A stretch of 64,000 nucleotides of DNA, taken from contig UQNC01000002.1 of the NCBI GenBank assembly GCA_900542175.1, positions 1 to 64,000 on the forward strand, read 5' to 3'. Under the pieces are notes generated by a model. That model worked only from the letters and a program-made list of their open reading frames with translations, made no database searches and had not been told where the DNA came from. Both the position numbers and the translations under genes were made by a program. Origin of the DNA: an uncultured Collinsella sp. (GTDB taxonomy: Bacteria; Actinomycetota; Coriobacteriia; Coriobacteriales; Coriobacteriaceae). Below are positions 1 to 9,700 of this stretch, one piece after another (positions within the stretch are counted from its first letter, which is position 1; every line of letters begins with the position of its first letter).

Positions 1-348
1 CTCGAGCGCCTCCGGCCCGCCCTCGCGGTACAGCCTGCACCAGCGGTCGAGCGATGTGGCGGCGGCGATGCCGAAGCGGGCCATCGCCGCCGACCGCGGC
101 ATCCCCTCGTCCACGACGGCCCTCGCGACGGCGAGCTTGGTCTCCATGTCGTAGGTCCTGCGGCTCTCGCCCATCCCGATCAGCCCCTTCCTCCCGGTTG
201 CCCGGTACGCGTAGAGCCATTTTCTCACCGCCGGGGCGGGAACGTCGAGCCTCTTGGCCGCGAGTTCGAAGCCGAGGCCGGCCTCGAACAGGTCGGCGGC
301 GCGTGCCCTCATCTCGCGACCGTATCTTGCCTTCTTCCTGCGGGGCAT
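1..348 (-). CDS. IS transposase orfA-like HTH protein, partial (runs off window start)
   Basis: The minus-strand frame from the ATG at 348 is open to base 1 (116 codons). It starts MPRRKKARYGREMRARAADL and contains two successive helix-turn-helix segments. The first is near residues 14-45 (ELAAKRLDVPAPAVRKWLYA) and the second near residues 75-110 (SAAMARFGIAAATSLDRWC). Two such HTH units in a basic protein are typical of the orfA/InsE-type DNA-binding subunit of IS3-group elements, which binds the IS ends and cooperates with a DDE orfB. The catalytic part would lie before base 1. I could not define the IS terminus in the 130 bases that follow. It could instead be a fragment. Confidence 0.7.
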   Translation of the reverse strand, partial: MPRRKKARYGREMRARAADLFEAGLGFELAAKRLDVPAPAVRKWLYAYRATGRKGLIGMGESRRTYDMETKLAVARAVVDEGMPRSAAMARFGIAAATSLDRWCRLYREGGPEALE

Positions 349-480
349 TTCCGATGCCTCCCTTTTCTCGAACCTTAATTTCAAAGTCCAAGAAATGGGA
401 TGCAGTTCAAGGTTGACCTGTCCCCCTTGCTCTAAATCGGGTATAAAGGCATGCAGCATATCGAACGAAAGGCAATTTGC

Positions 481-954
481 ATGAATGACTTTATGAAGGG
501 CCGCAATGGCGCCGATGAGCTCACCATCGTGATGGGCTTTGTCGGCATCGTCATCGCGATAATCGGATCGATAGCCCATATCCAGTGGCTCAGCTGGATT
601 GCCACCCCCGTAATCGTGATTGGCGTGCTGCGCGGCCTGTCCAAAAACATCGACGCACGTCGCAAGGAAAACGCGGCCTTTGTCGCCGCGACCGCTAACG
701 TCCCCGGCCTGGGCAAGTTCGTAGCGAGCTTGGGTAGCGGCGCCGCGGCTGCCAACGCCTCGCGCACGGCCGGTACCAGCAAGGAAGACTTTGAGCGTGC
801 CAAGCGCACGGCCAAGAAGATGTGGAAGGGTCGCAAGACCACGGCATACCTCAAGTGCCCCAACTGCGGCCAGATGCTCTCCGTCCCCAAGGGCAAGGGC
901 AAGATCCGCGTCACCTGTCCCAAGTGCCACGCCAAGATGGAAACCCGCTCTTAG
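481..954 (+). CDS. membrane-anchored zinc-ribbon protein, unknown function
   Basis: This 157-residue protein has two hydrophobic segments near the N-terminus (about residues 14-30 and 35-50). A basic, Ala-rich linker follows, then a C-terminal zinc ribbon with two CxxC knuckles (CPNCGQ and CPKCHAK). The ATG at 481 is preferred because GAAAGG lies about 8 bases upstream; an in-frame ATG at 451 has no such site. The ribbon resembles nucleic-acid-binding or redox-sensing ribbons but no function can be assigned. The gene stands alone and faces the amidohydrolase gene across a shared terminator. Confidence 0.7.
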   Translation: MNDFMKGRNGADELTIVMGFVGIVIAIIGSIAHIQWLSWIATPVIVIGVLRGLSKNIDARRKENAAFVAATANVPGLGKFVASLGSGAAAANASRTAGTSKEDFERAKRTAKKMWKGRKTTAYLKCPNCGQMLSVPKGKGKIRVTCPKCHAKMETRS

Positions 955-1016
955 CGCCCGCACGCGGGACAAATTAATCAGGTTTGTTTGTCCCAAATCT
1001 TAAGTATTTGTTCGAT

Positions 1017-1054
1017 AAAAAAGCCGAGGCCTCGTGTTGAGACCTCGGCTTTTT
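1017..1054. terminator. bidirectional intrinsic terminator
   Basis: The perfect stem AAGCCGAGG(C)CTC / GA(C)CTCGGCTT is flanked by A- and T-runs on both sides. It lies between convergent genes and so can end transcripts from both directions. Confidence 0.85.
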
Positions 1055-1087
1055 GCATGCGGCAACGGAGCTGCCCCTTTGTCACAT

Positions 1088-2458
1088 CTACGCCACACCG
1101 TCGCGGGCCAGCTCCTCGGCCAGCGCTTCGGCAGGCATGGCCATAATCGCGTCGAGCTCTGCGTCCACCTCGGGAATACGCTTCACCTTGAACTTGCGTA
1201 CCAGATCACCGCGACACATCACATGCGTCGGCTCACGCAGAGCGCACAGGTCATCGAGCGGATTCTTGCGCGTCACCAGGATATCGGCGGCCTTGCCGCA
1301 CTCGATCGTACCGGTCTCGCCGCCCAGCCCCAGCAGCTCGGCGTTGACTTGCGTAGCCGTATGCAGCGCGAAGGCGTTGCTCACACCGACATACTTGGCA
1401 AAATAGGCAACCTCACGCCACATGTCGTACTGCGTCACGAACGGGCAGCTTGAGTCCGTGCCCAGGCCCACCTTAATGCCAGCTTCCAGTGCGGCACGGG
1501 CGCTCTCGATGATGCCCGAGCACACGATGTCGCCGTTCTTCTTTTGTGTATCGGTCGAATGGGTCTTTTCCGGGTCGAGCAATACAAACGGCAGCGCCGG
1601 GCTGATCGTGCAGGTCACGCTCGGCGCGCGTCCCTCGAGCTGTGTGCCCGCGGCGCCGCGATACAGCTCCAGGATCTCGGGCGTCATCGGGGCACCGTGC
1701 TCGATCGTGTCGACCCCGGCCTCAAGCGCGGCCTTCACGCCCTCGGTGCTCTCGACATGAGCCATGACCGGAAGGCCGACCTCGTGCGCCGCCTTGCATG
1801 CCGCCGCGGCGACATCGAGCGGCATGCGCAGCACACCCGGCTCGCCTACTTCGGTCGCGTCGAACACGCCGCCCGTCACGAACAACTTGATGACGTCGGC
1901 ACCGCGCGCATACAGATCGCGCACCTGTTCGGCCGCCTCGGCGGGACTATTAGCCACCTGGGCGAACAAGCCCGCACCATGGCCGCCCGGCACCGTGACG
2001 CCCGTTCCCGGCGCCACCAGACGCGGACCCTGATACTTGCCGGCGTCGATGGCGTTGCGCACGGAAAGATCGGCAAACAGCGGGTCGCCCGCGCCGCGCA
2101 CTGTGGTCACGCCGCTTGCCAGCTGCTGCTGGGCACTGCCCTTGAGGATGCGGCGGACGATGGCACGGCCCACGGGATTATCGAGTTTCTTCATCAGCGC
2201 TCCCGCATCGCCGGCCGAGACGGGCTTGCCCGAGCCGCACAGGTGCACGTGCATGTTGATGAGACCGGGCATGAGATACGCACCACCCAGGTCGATAACC
2301 TCGGCACCTGCAGGCGCCTGTGCCACAGCACTCGGCCCCATCCAGGTGATGACGCCGCGCTCAACAGTCACGGCCATATCGGGTTGCGGCTCCATATGTT
2401 CCGAACCATCCAGAATGGTCGCATTGATAAACAACGTGGAACGATCGGCAGATGCCAT
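1088..2458 (-). CDS. metal-dependent amidohydrolase (imidazolonepropionase-like subgroup)
   Basis: This 456-residue TIM-barrel hydrolase carries the metal-site signature of the amidohydrolase superfamily: HVH at residues 70-72 (PGLINMHVHLCG), a likely carboxylated Lys in VIKLFVTGG, His in VMAHVES and IEHGAPM, and the catalytic Asp in GLGTDSSCPF. Such enzymes hydrolyse cyclic amides, Xaa-Pro dipeptides or related C-N bonds; the substrate cannot be read from sequence. The start at 2458 is chosen because GGAGG sits 8 bases upstream. A longer in-frame reading to 2587 lacks a ribosome site. There is no signal peptide, so it is probably cytoplasmic. It is monocistronic and ends at the shared terminator at 1017-1054. 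Confidence 0.8.
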   Translation of the reverse strand: MASADRSTLFINATILDGSEHMEPQPDMAVTVERGVITWMGPSAVAQAPAGAEVIDLGGAYLMPGLINMHVHLCGSGKPVSAGDAGALMKKLDNPVGRAIVRRILKGSAQQQLASGVTTVRGAGDPLFADLSVRNAIDAGKYQGPRLVAPGTGVTVPGGHGAGLFAQVANSPAEAAEQVRDLYARGADVIKLFVTGGVFDATEVGEPGVLRMPLDVAAAACKAAHEVGLPVMAHVESTEGVKAALEAGVDTIEHGAPMTPEILELYRGAAGTQLEGRAPSVTCTISPALPFVLLDPEKTHSTDTQKKNGDIVCSGIIESARAALEAGIKVGLGTDSSCPFVTQYDMWREVAYFAKYVGVSNAFALHTATQVNAELLGLGGETGTIECGKAADILVTRKNPLDDLCALREPTHVMCRGDLVRKFKVKRIPEVDAELDAIMAMPAEALAEELARDGVA

Positions 2459-2606
2459 ATCGAGCTCCTCCCTCACGATTAACTTGAACATTTGTCCATT
2501 ATCACCTAGTCCCGCTGGATTGCTGCAGACGCATCGGTTAACGGAAGGAAGAGAGGATGTGGGGGACGGAATACGTTGCAGTCCCATCCCAGCGGCACTA
2601 GGGAAA

Positions 2607-2746
2607 TCTCTCGATCTATAACAGGTACAGGGTTATTGGGCCCCCTGATGTTACAGATCGAGACATTCGGTCGACGTTTTACCGGCTTGTCTCGATCTGT
2701 AACAATTACGAGCTCAAACAACCTCTAAACGTTACAGATCGAGACA
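2607..2746. repeat. 59-nt palindrome array A (2 units)
   Basis: Unit A1 is 2607-2665 and unit A2 is 2688-2746, separated by 22 bases. Each unit is a 17-nt arm close to TGTCTCGATCTGTAACA, a 25-nt spacer, then the inverted arm TGTTACAGATCGAGACA. A1 is slightly degenerate (CTCGATCTATAACA). The array ends 7 bases before the stop codon of the nuclease-fold gene. Confidence 0.9.
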
Positions 2747-2753
2747 AAACCTC

Positions 2754-3824
2754 TCAGCGCCCATACCACTGGCATCTCCACTCCTCAGCCAATTCAACCT
2801 GCCGAGGAATACCCGCCAGCCTCATTTTCTCGACTAGCTTCCCCGGGCCTTTGAGTTCGTTAAACGTAAATCGAAGCACCTTATGCCCGAGCATTGTCAG
2901 ATGAGATTCCCGCTGACGCTCTGCCACGAATGGGTCAACCGACTCCCGACCCTCGCCGCTCTGCAAGGTGTACTTCCCCTTTCCGTCGAGCTCGCCGATG
3001 ACACACGTCCCGTCCTCGAGCCGCCAAAAATAGTCGACGCGAAACACCTGGCTCGGATCGAGCGGGTCGCGAAACTCCACCTGCAGCTCCGGAACCGGAA
3101 AGCCGTACGCAATAAAGAATGCTCGGAACCGAGACTCGCCGCCGTTTTCAGACAGCCCGTCCGCATACGACGCAATCACCTGTGCCCTGCGATACCCTCG
3201 CCTGCCCTCGCAATCGGCGCGGAGGCGCTCGCACAAATCCCCACGTGATACGCCTTTCGCCCGCAGTGCAGAATCGGCAATCGCCAACCCGTAGGAGAAC
3301 GGCGCACGCAGTAGGCAATCCTCCACCGTGCGCCAAAACGACGTCACCCGCACGCCATCAACATGCTCGAGTGCGCCCGCCATCTGCGGACGCAACAGCC
3401 GACATCCTGCACTCAGCGGCACCGAGCAACCTGTCTTAACAAGATATCGTGGCCCAAGCAGATCATTCGGCACCTCCAGACCCCACAAAAGCGCCGCGTC
3501 ATAGCCCCAAAACGCCCAATCGGGATGAAACTCCGCAAGCCCTTTGATGGACCGCAGCGCTCGCTCCGCCGGCGTCAGCGCATCCCAATCATGTTGAAAA
3601 CAGAACAAATACGGCTCGGGCTCCGCGATATCGTCGGTTCCAACATGACGCCGCAGCCACATGAGCTCGGCATTGTCATGCGTTGCGAGCAGCGCACCTT
3701 GCTCGGTCGCCTCCGTGAGTCGCGCGAGCATCCTATTCCGCGCCAACGTGTTGCGAGTCGTATGCTTGTGCTTGAAAACGGTATTAGACACTTCCATCAC
3801 CACCACATCGGACAAATGGACCAT
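2754..3824 (-). CDS. DUF559/AbiEi-like protein with PD-(D/E)XK nuclease-type C-terminus
   Basis: The 356-residue protein (from the ATG at 3824) has a helical N-terminal half resembling the AbiEi-like region of actinobacterial proteins. Its C-terminal part matches the DUF559/Vsr-like nuclease pattern: Asp in FRVDYFW, then GELDGKGKY, then a conserved tail LTMLGHKVLRFTFNEL. Active-site residues D, E and K all appear present. Relatives are annotated as AbiEi antitoxin-like or DUF559 proteins of uncertain function. The start is uncertain: TTG 3848 abuts repeat array B, while ATG 3824 has GGGGG 11 bases upstream. The gene fills the space between repeat arrays A and B almost exactly. No toxin partner gene is adjacent. 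Confidence 0.65.
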   Translation of the reverse strand: MVHLSDVVVMEVSNTVFKHKHTTRNTLARNRMLARLTEATEQGALLATHDNAELMWLRRHVGTDDIAEPEPYLFCFQHDWDALTPAERALRSIKGLAEFHPDWAFWGYDAALLWGLEVPNDLLGPRYLVKTGCSVPLSAGCRLLRPQMAGALEHVDGVRVTSFWRTVEDCLLRAPFSYGLAIADSALRAKGVSRGDLCERLRADCEGRRGYRRAQVIASYADGLSENGGESRFRAFFIAYGFPVPELQVEFRDPLDPSQVFRVDYFWRLEDGTCVIGELDGKGKYTLQSGEGRESVDPFVAERQRESHLTMLGHKVLRFTFNELKGPGKLVEKMRLAGIPRQVELAEEWRCQWYGR

Positions 3825-3849
3825 CGTCACCGTTGCCCCCGCCGACAAA

Positions 3850-4069
3850 TGTCTTGATCTGTAACAGGAAGACCGATTTTTGGACTGTAGATGTTACAGA
3901 TTGAGACATTCCCCCCAGCCAGGTGCCAAACGTCTCGATCTGTAACAGTTAGACGTTCTCCAGGCCCCTAAACGTTACAGATTTAGACAAACCAGCGGCG
4001 CCCAAGCATTCGTCTCGTTCTGTAACAGGTAGACCGGTTTTTTGCCCCCAAACGTTACAGATCGAGACA
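3850..4069. repeat. 59-nt palindrome array B (3 units)
   Basis: Units lie at 3850-3908, 3931-3989 and 4011-4069, with gaps of 22 and 21 bases. The arms are variants of TGTCTCGATCTGTAACA and its inverse, and the 25-nt spacers begin GG(A/T)AGACC in two of the three. The array lies immediately upstream of the nuclease-fold gene and 39 bases downstream of the next gene. Confidence 0.9.
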
Positions 4070-4108
4070 AAAAGGCAAAAGGCAAGGCAGGCGACAACCG
4101 CCCATCCT

Positions 4109-4816
4109 CTACCCCCACTCCTGCTCGTAGATGTTGAGCGACTTTACGTACCGCCCCTGGGCGCCCATGATGTCGCGGACCAGACGCAAGAAGAAGCTGA
4201 TGCACGAGGTGTCAAAGCCGTCCTGCAGGTCCTCCGGATGCACCGCACCCGGCCCATCGACCGCCGTATCGCTCAGCCGCGCGATGTCATACAGGTAGAG
4301 CTGTCCCGCCGTAAGCCAGACATCGTCGACGCAGGCGAGGCGCACCGCAATCGCGCCGTCACTCCAGTGCTCCTTCTGCACGATATGCGGATCGTAGACA
4401 TCAAAGCGATGATCGGTGCGCGTGTCCTTCAGCACGACCATGCCGGACGCAGGATTCTTGTCCAAAATGCCAAAGCGCGAGAAATACTGCGTGTCGCGTA
4501 CCTGCTCGAGCCGCTTGAGCGAGGCAGGCGAAAGCGATGCCGGCGGCTCGTCAACATACAGCTCGAGCAGCGTTTTGCCATGGCGATAGGGGCGCTCAAA
4601 CAGCAGCCAATCGGTAAACGCCATGTTGTAGGCCATGATTTCGTTTTGCGAAGGCTCAGTGCAATAGCTGAGCCACGGGTCGACAATGATCTCGAACTGT
4701 TCGCGCGCCGGCTCCAGGAATTGAAACTTCCGCAGCATCCAAAAGTGAGCCATGTCGGCAATATCGTTGCCGACGGCTTCGGCTAGCTCTGCTCGGTCAA
4801 AAGCGTGGTCAGTCAT
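4109..4816 (-). CDS. conserved-looking protein of unknown function
   Basis: I do not recognise this 235-residue soluble, acidic protein. It is rich in aromatic residues (FWMLRKFQFLEPAREQFEI, DPWLSYCTEP, NIYEQEWG at the end) and has no signal peptide, membrane segment or obvious catalytic motif. The start is well supported: AGGAGG lies about 5 bases before the ATG at 4816. It stands alone between repeat array B and the repeat-containing gap at 4817-5240. Confidence 0.65.
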   Translation of the reverse strand: MTDHAFDRAELAEAVGNDIADMAHFWMLRKFQFLEPAREQFEIIVDPWLSYCTEPSQNEIMAYNMAFTDWLLFERPYRHGKTLLELYVDEPPASLSPASLKRLEQVRDTQYFSRFGILDKNPASGMVVLKDTRTDHRFDVYDPHIVQKEHWSDGAIAVRLACVDDVWLTAGQLYLYDIARLSDTAVDGPGAVHPEDLQDGFDTSCISFFLRLVRDIMGAQGRYVKSLNIYEQEWG

Positions 4817-5240
4817 GGCATCCTCCTCAAACTGATGGACCTCAATTTGAGCTTACGAGGAAGGTGGGCAGCCACGACCAGCGCGGGCAAAATAGGCCTC
4901 CGACTGCAAACTAGATACTGACCAAACACTTGACGAAAAGCTTGATCGAAAATGCGCACCGCAACAAAACCGCAGGTAGACATAGACGGCCAACCCGCCC
5001 TTTTGAGCCAGATGCCCGCAGCCACCACAGAAACAACAGGTGACCACAGCCCGAGAAGTCGACAAATGAACATCCGTACGTCGACAAACGAGCAAACTGC
5101 TCGCAAATCCGCAAGGAGTGTCCCCGAGTGCCGACAGAAAAGGAACGTCCCTAACTGCCGGCACTTAGGGACGTTCCTTTTGTGCCGGCAGTTAGGGACA
5201 GCCCTTTCCGATTCGATTGTTGAGTATCTCCGTGACTACT
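4817..5240. other. 424-base intergenic gap
   Basis: No convincing gene is seen. It contains the repeat at 5115-5200, which may also serve as the hairpin ending the gltBD transcript. The remaining sequence shows only short shadow frames. Confidence 0.6.
5115..5200. repeat. GGAACGTCCC-type intergenic repeat with large inverted repeat
   Basis: The 17-nt arms AAAAGGAACGTCCCTAA (5138-5154) and TTAGGGACGTTCCTTTT (5165-5181) are perfect inverses around a 10-nt loop, flanked by further GTGCCGGCA-like sequence. Related single copies lie at 46861-46910 and 49862-49910, sharing the order GGA(G/C)TGTCCC, then TGCCGGCA-like, then AAAAGGAACGTCCC. Confidence 0.85.
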
Positions 5241-6722
<1,482 letters not shown>

Positions 6723-6727
6723 GGCAC

Positions 6728-9700
6728 TTACGCCTCCTTCTTGGTCGAAGCAACAGAGCTGGCGGCCGCGGACGCAGCACCCGTAGCACCGCCCGCAATA
6801 TCGAAGCGAGCGACATCCGCGGCGCTCGCGCGACCGGTCACAATGTCAAACGCCAGTTCCTCTGCCTGCGCATGTGTCTTGCCGGCAGCCTCGCTCGCAG
6901 CGACAATCGCCAGCACACGCTCGTACTCGGTCGGAATGACCTTCACAAAGTGCTTGCTCATCGTCTCAAAGCTGTAGAGCAGCTTGATGCCGCGCGGGCT
7001 CTGCGTCGCGTCCACGTGCTCCTGGATGAGCTCGCGAATCTGCGCCAGCTCGCCGGCAGTCGGGGCCTTGAGCTCAACGCTCTCGTGGTTCACGCGGGCA
7101 TCGAGCGTGCCGTACTGGTCAAAGACATAAGCCACGCCACCCGTCATGCCGGCAGCGAAGTTCTGCCCGACCTCGCCCAGGATGAGCGCCAGGCCACCCG
7201 TCATGTACTCGCAACCGTGGTTGCCGCAACCCTCGACCACCACGGTGGCACCGGAGTTGCGTACGCCAAAGCGCTGGCCGGCCAGGCCGTTGATGAAGCC
7301 ACGGCCGCTCGTGGCGCCAAAGAACGCAACGTTGCCCACGATGATGTTTTCGTCGAACTTATAGGTCGCATGCGGGTTGGGGCGCACCGACACCTCGCCG
7401 CCCGAAAGGCCCTTGCCAAAGTAGTCGTTGGCGTCGCCGCACACGTTAAGCGTAATGCCGCGCGGCAGGAAGGCGCCAAAGCTCTGACCGGCCGAACCAT
7501 CGCAATCGATGGTGATGGAGCCGGCGGGCAGGCCCTCGGGATGCGCCTTGGTCACCGCGTTGCCCAAGATAGTACCCACGCAGCGGTTGACGTTGGCGAT
7601 ATCGGCGCGGAAGCGAATCGGACGCAGGTGCGCACGGGCATCGGCCGTATAGGGCACAAACAACGTGGAGTCGAGCGTCTTGTCGAGCTCGCTGTCCGCG
7701 GCCATCTGCGGCAGGAAGTGGCGACCGTCGGCGCCCGGAATATGGGCACCGAACTCGCAGGTCGCGCTCGCCAGCACGGGCGACAAATCGAGCAGGTTGG
7801 CCTTGCGGTTGCCCGGGACCTCGATCTGGCGCAAGCACTCGGGATGGCCGACCATCTCATCGACGGTGCGGAAGCCCAGGCTCGCCATGACCTCGCGCAG
7901 CTGCTCGGCAACAAAGAGCATAAAGTGCTCGACGTGCTCGGGCTTGCCGCGGAAGCCGCGACGCAGGCGGCAGTTTTGCGTAGCGATGCCGGCCGGGCAG
8001 GTGTCCTGCTGGCAGTCGCGCTGCATGAGGCAGCCCATGGAGATGAGCGGCATGGTCGCAAAGCCAAACTCCTCGGCGCCCAGCAAGCAGGCGACGGCAA
8101 CGTCGGTGCCGTCCATGAGCTTGCCGTCGGCCTCGAGCACCACGCGCGAGCGCAGGCCGTTTTGCAGCAGCGTCTGCTGGGCCTCGGCAAGGCCAAGCTC
8201 CAGCGGCAGACCCGCATGCCAGATAGAGTCGCGCGCAGCGGCACCCGAGCCGCCATTGTGACCGCTGATCAAGATCTTGTCGGCAGCACCCTTGGCCACA
8301 CCGGTGGCGATGGTGCCGACGCCGGCCTCACTGACCAGCTTGACCGACACGCGTGCGCCGGGGTTGGCGTTCTTAAGGTCGAAGATGAGCTCGGCCAGGT
8401 CCTCGATAGAGTAGATGTCGTGGTGCGGCGGAGGCGAGATCAGGCCGATGCCGGGCGTGGACTGACGGACCTCGGCAATCCAGGGGTAGACCTTCTTGCC
8501 GGGCAGGTGGCCGCCCTCGCCGGGCTTGGCGCCCTGGGCCATCTTGATCTGAATCTCGAAGGCGCTGCACAGGTAGCGGCTCGTCACGCCAAAGCGCGCG
8601 CTTGCCACCTGCTTGATGGCGGAGTTCTTGGAGTCGCCGTTAGCCAGCGGGGTCTCGCGACGCGGATCCTCGCCGCCCTCGCCGGAGTTGGAACGGCCGT
8701 GCAGGCGGTTCATGGCGATGGCCATGCACTCGTGTGCCTCTTTGCTGATGGAGCCGTACGACATGGCGCCGGTGTTAAAGCGGCGGACGATGTTGAACGC
8801 GGGCTCGACCTCGTCGAGTGCCACCGGGGTACGGCCGCTGGCATCAAAGTCCAGCAGGTCGCGCAGGCGCACGGCGCGGCCGGTGCGGTGCAGGCGGGCG
8901 CTGTACTCCTTAAAGGTGTCGTAGCTGTCCTCGCGGCAGGCGGTCTGCAGCAAGTAGACAGTCTGCGGATCGATCAGGTGATCCTCGCCGCCGAGCGGGC
9001 GCCACTTGGTCAGACCCAGCGTGGGCAGCTGATCGGGAGCCGGGCTCTTAAGGATAGCGAGCGCGGCGTCGTAGCGCTCGTTTTGCTCGTGCTCGACGTC
9101 CTCGACACCCATACCGCCCACGCGGCTCACCGTGCCGGCGAAGTACGCGTTGACGAACTCCGGCGTAAAGCCCACGGCCTCGAAGATCTGCGCCGAATGG
9201 TAGCTCTGCACCGTGGAGATGCCCATCTTGGACATGATGGAGACGATGCCGGCGGTCGCAGCCTTGTTGTAGTTGGCGATGCCCTGCTCGGCCGTCACGT
9301 CCAGGTCGCCGCGTGCCGCCAGATCGCGGATGCACGCATGTGCGTTGTACGGATAGATGCCGCTCGCGGAGTAGCCCACCAGCGCCGCAAAGTCATGCGG
9401 GGACACGGCGTCGCCGCACTCCACCACGATATCGGCAAAGGTACGCACGCCGGCGCGGATCAGGTGGTTGTGCACGCAGCCCACAGCGAGCAGCGACGGC
9501 ACGGGCACCTCGCCCGCAGCGGCACGATCGCTCAACACCACAATGTTCACGCCGTCGCGAACCGCGGCCTCGACGTCCTCGGCAAGCTGTTTGAGCGCAG
9601 TCTGCAGCGCGCCCTCGCCGGCATCGCGGCGGTAGACGGCACGGAAACGACGGGTCTTAAAGCCAACACGGTCGATGGCACAGATATGCTCGAACTCTTC

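Noticed and set aside
1..480. A defined right terminus for the insertion sequence
   Set aside because: No inverted terminal repeat can be recognised without the other end, which lies outside the window.
2607..4069. CRISPR array
   Set aside because: The repeats alternate in orientation, spacers are semi-conserved rather than unique, units number only two or three per locus, and no cas genes are present.
2754..4816. Toxin-antitoxin operon made of the AbiEi-like gene and its neighbour
   Set aside because: The two genes are separated by 260 bases with repeat array B, and the neighbour has no nucleotidyltransferase motif expected of AbiEii.
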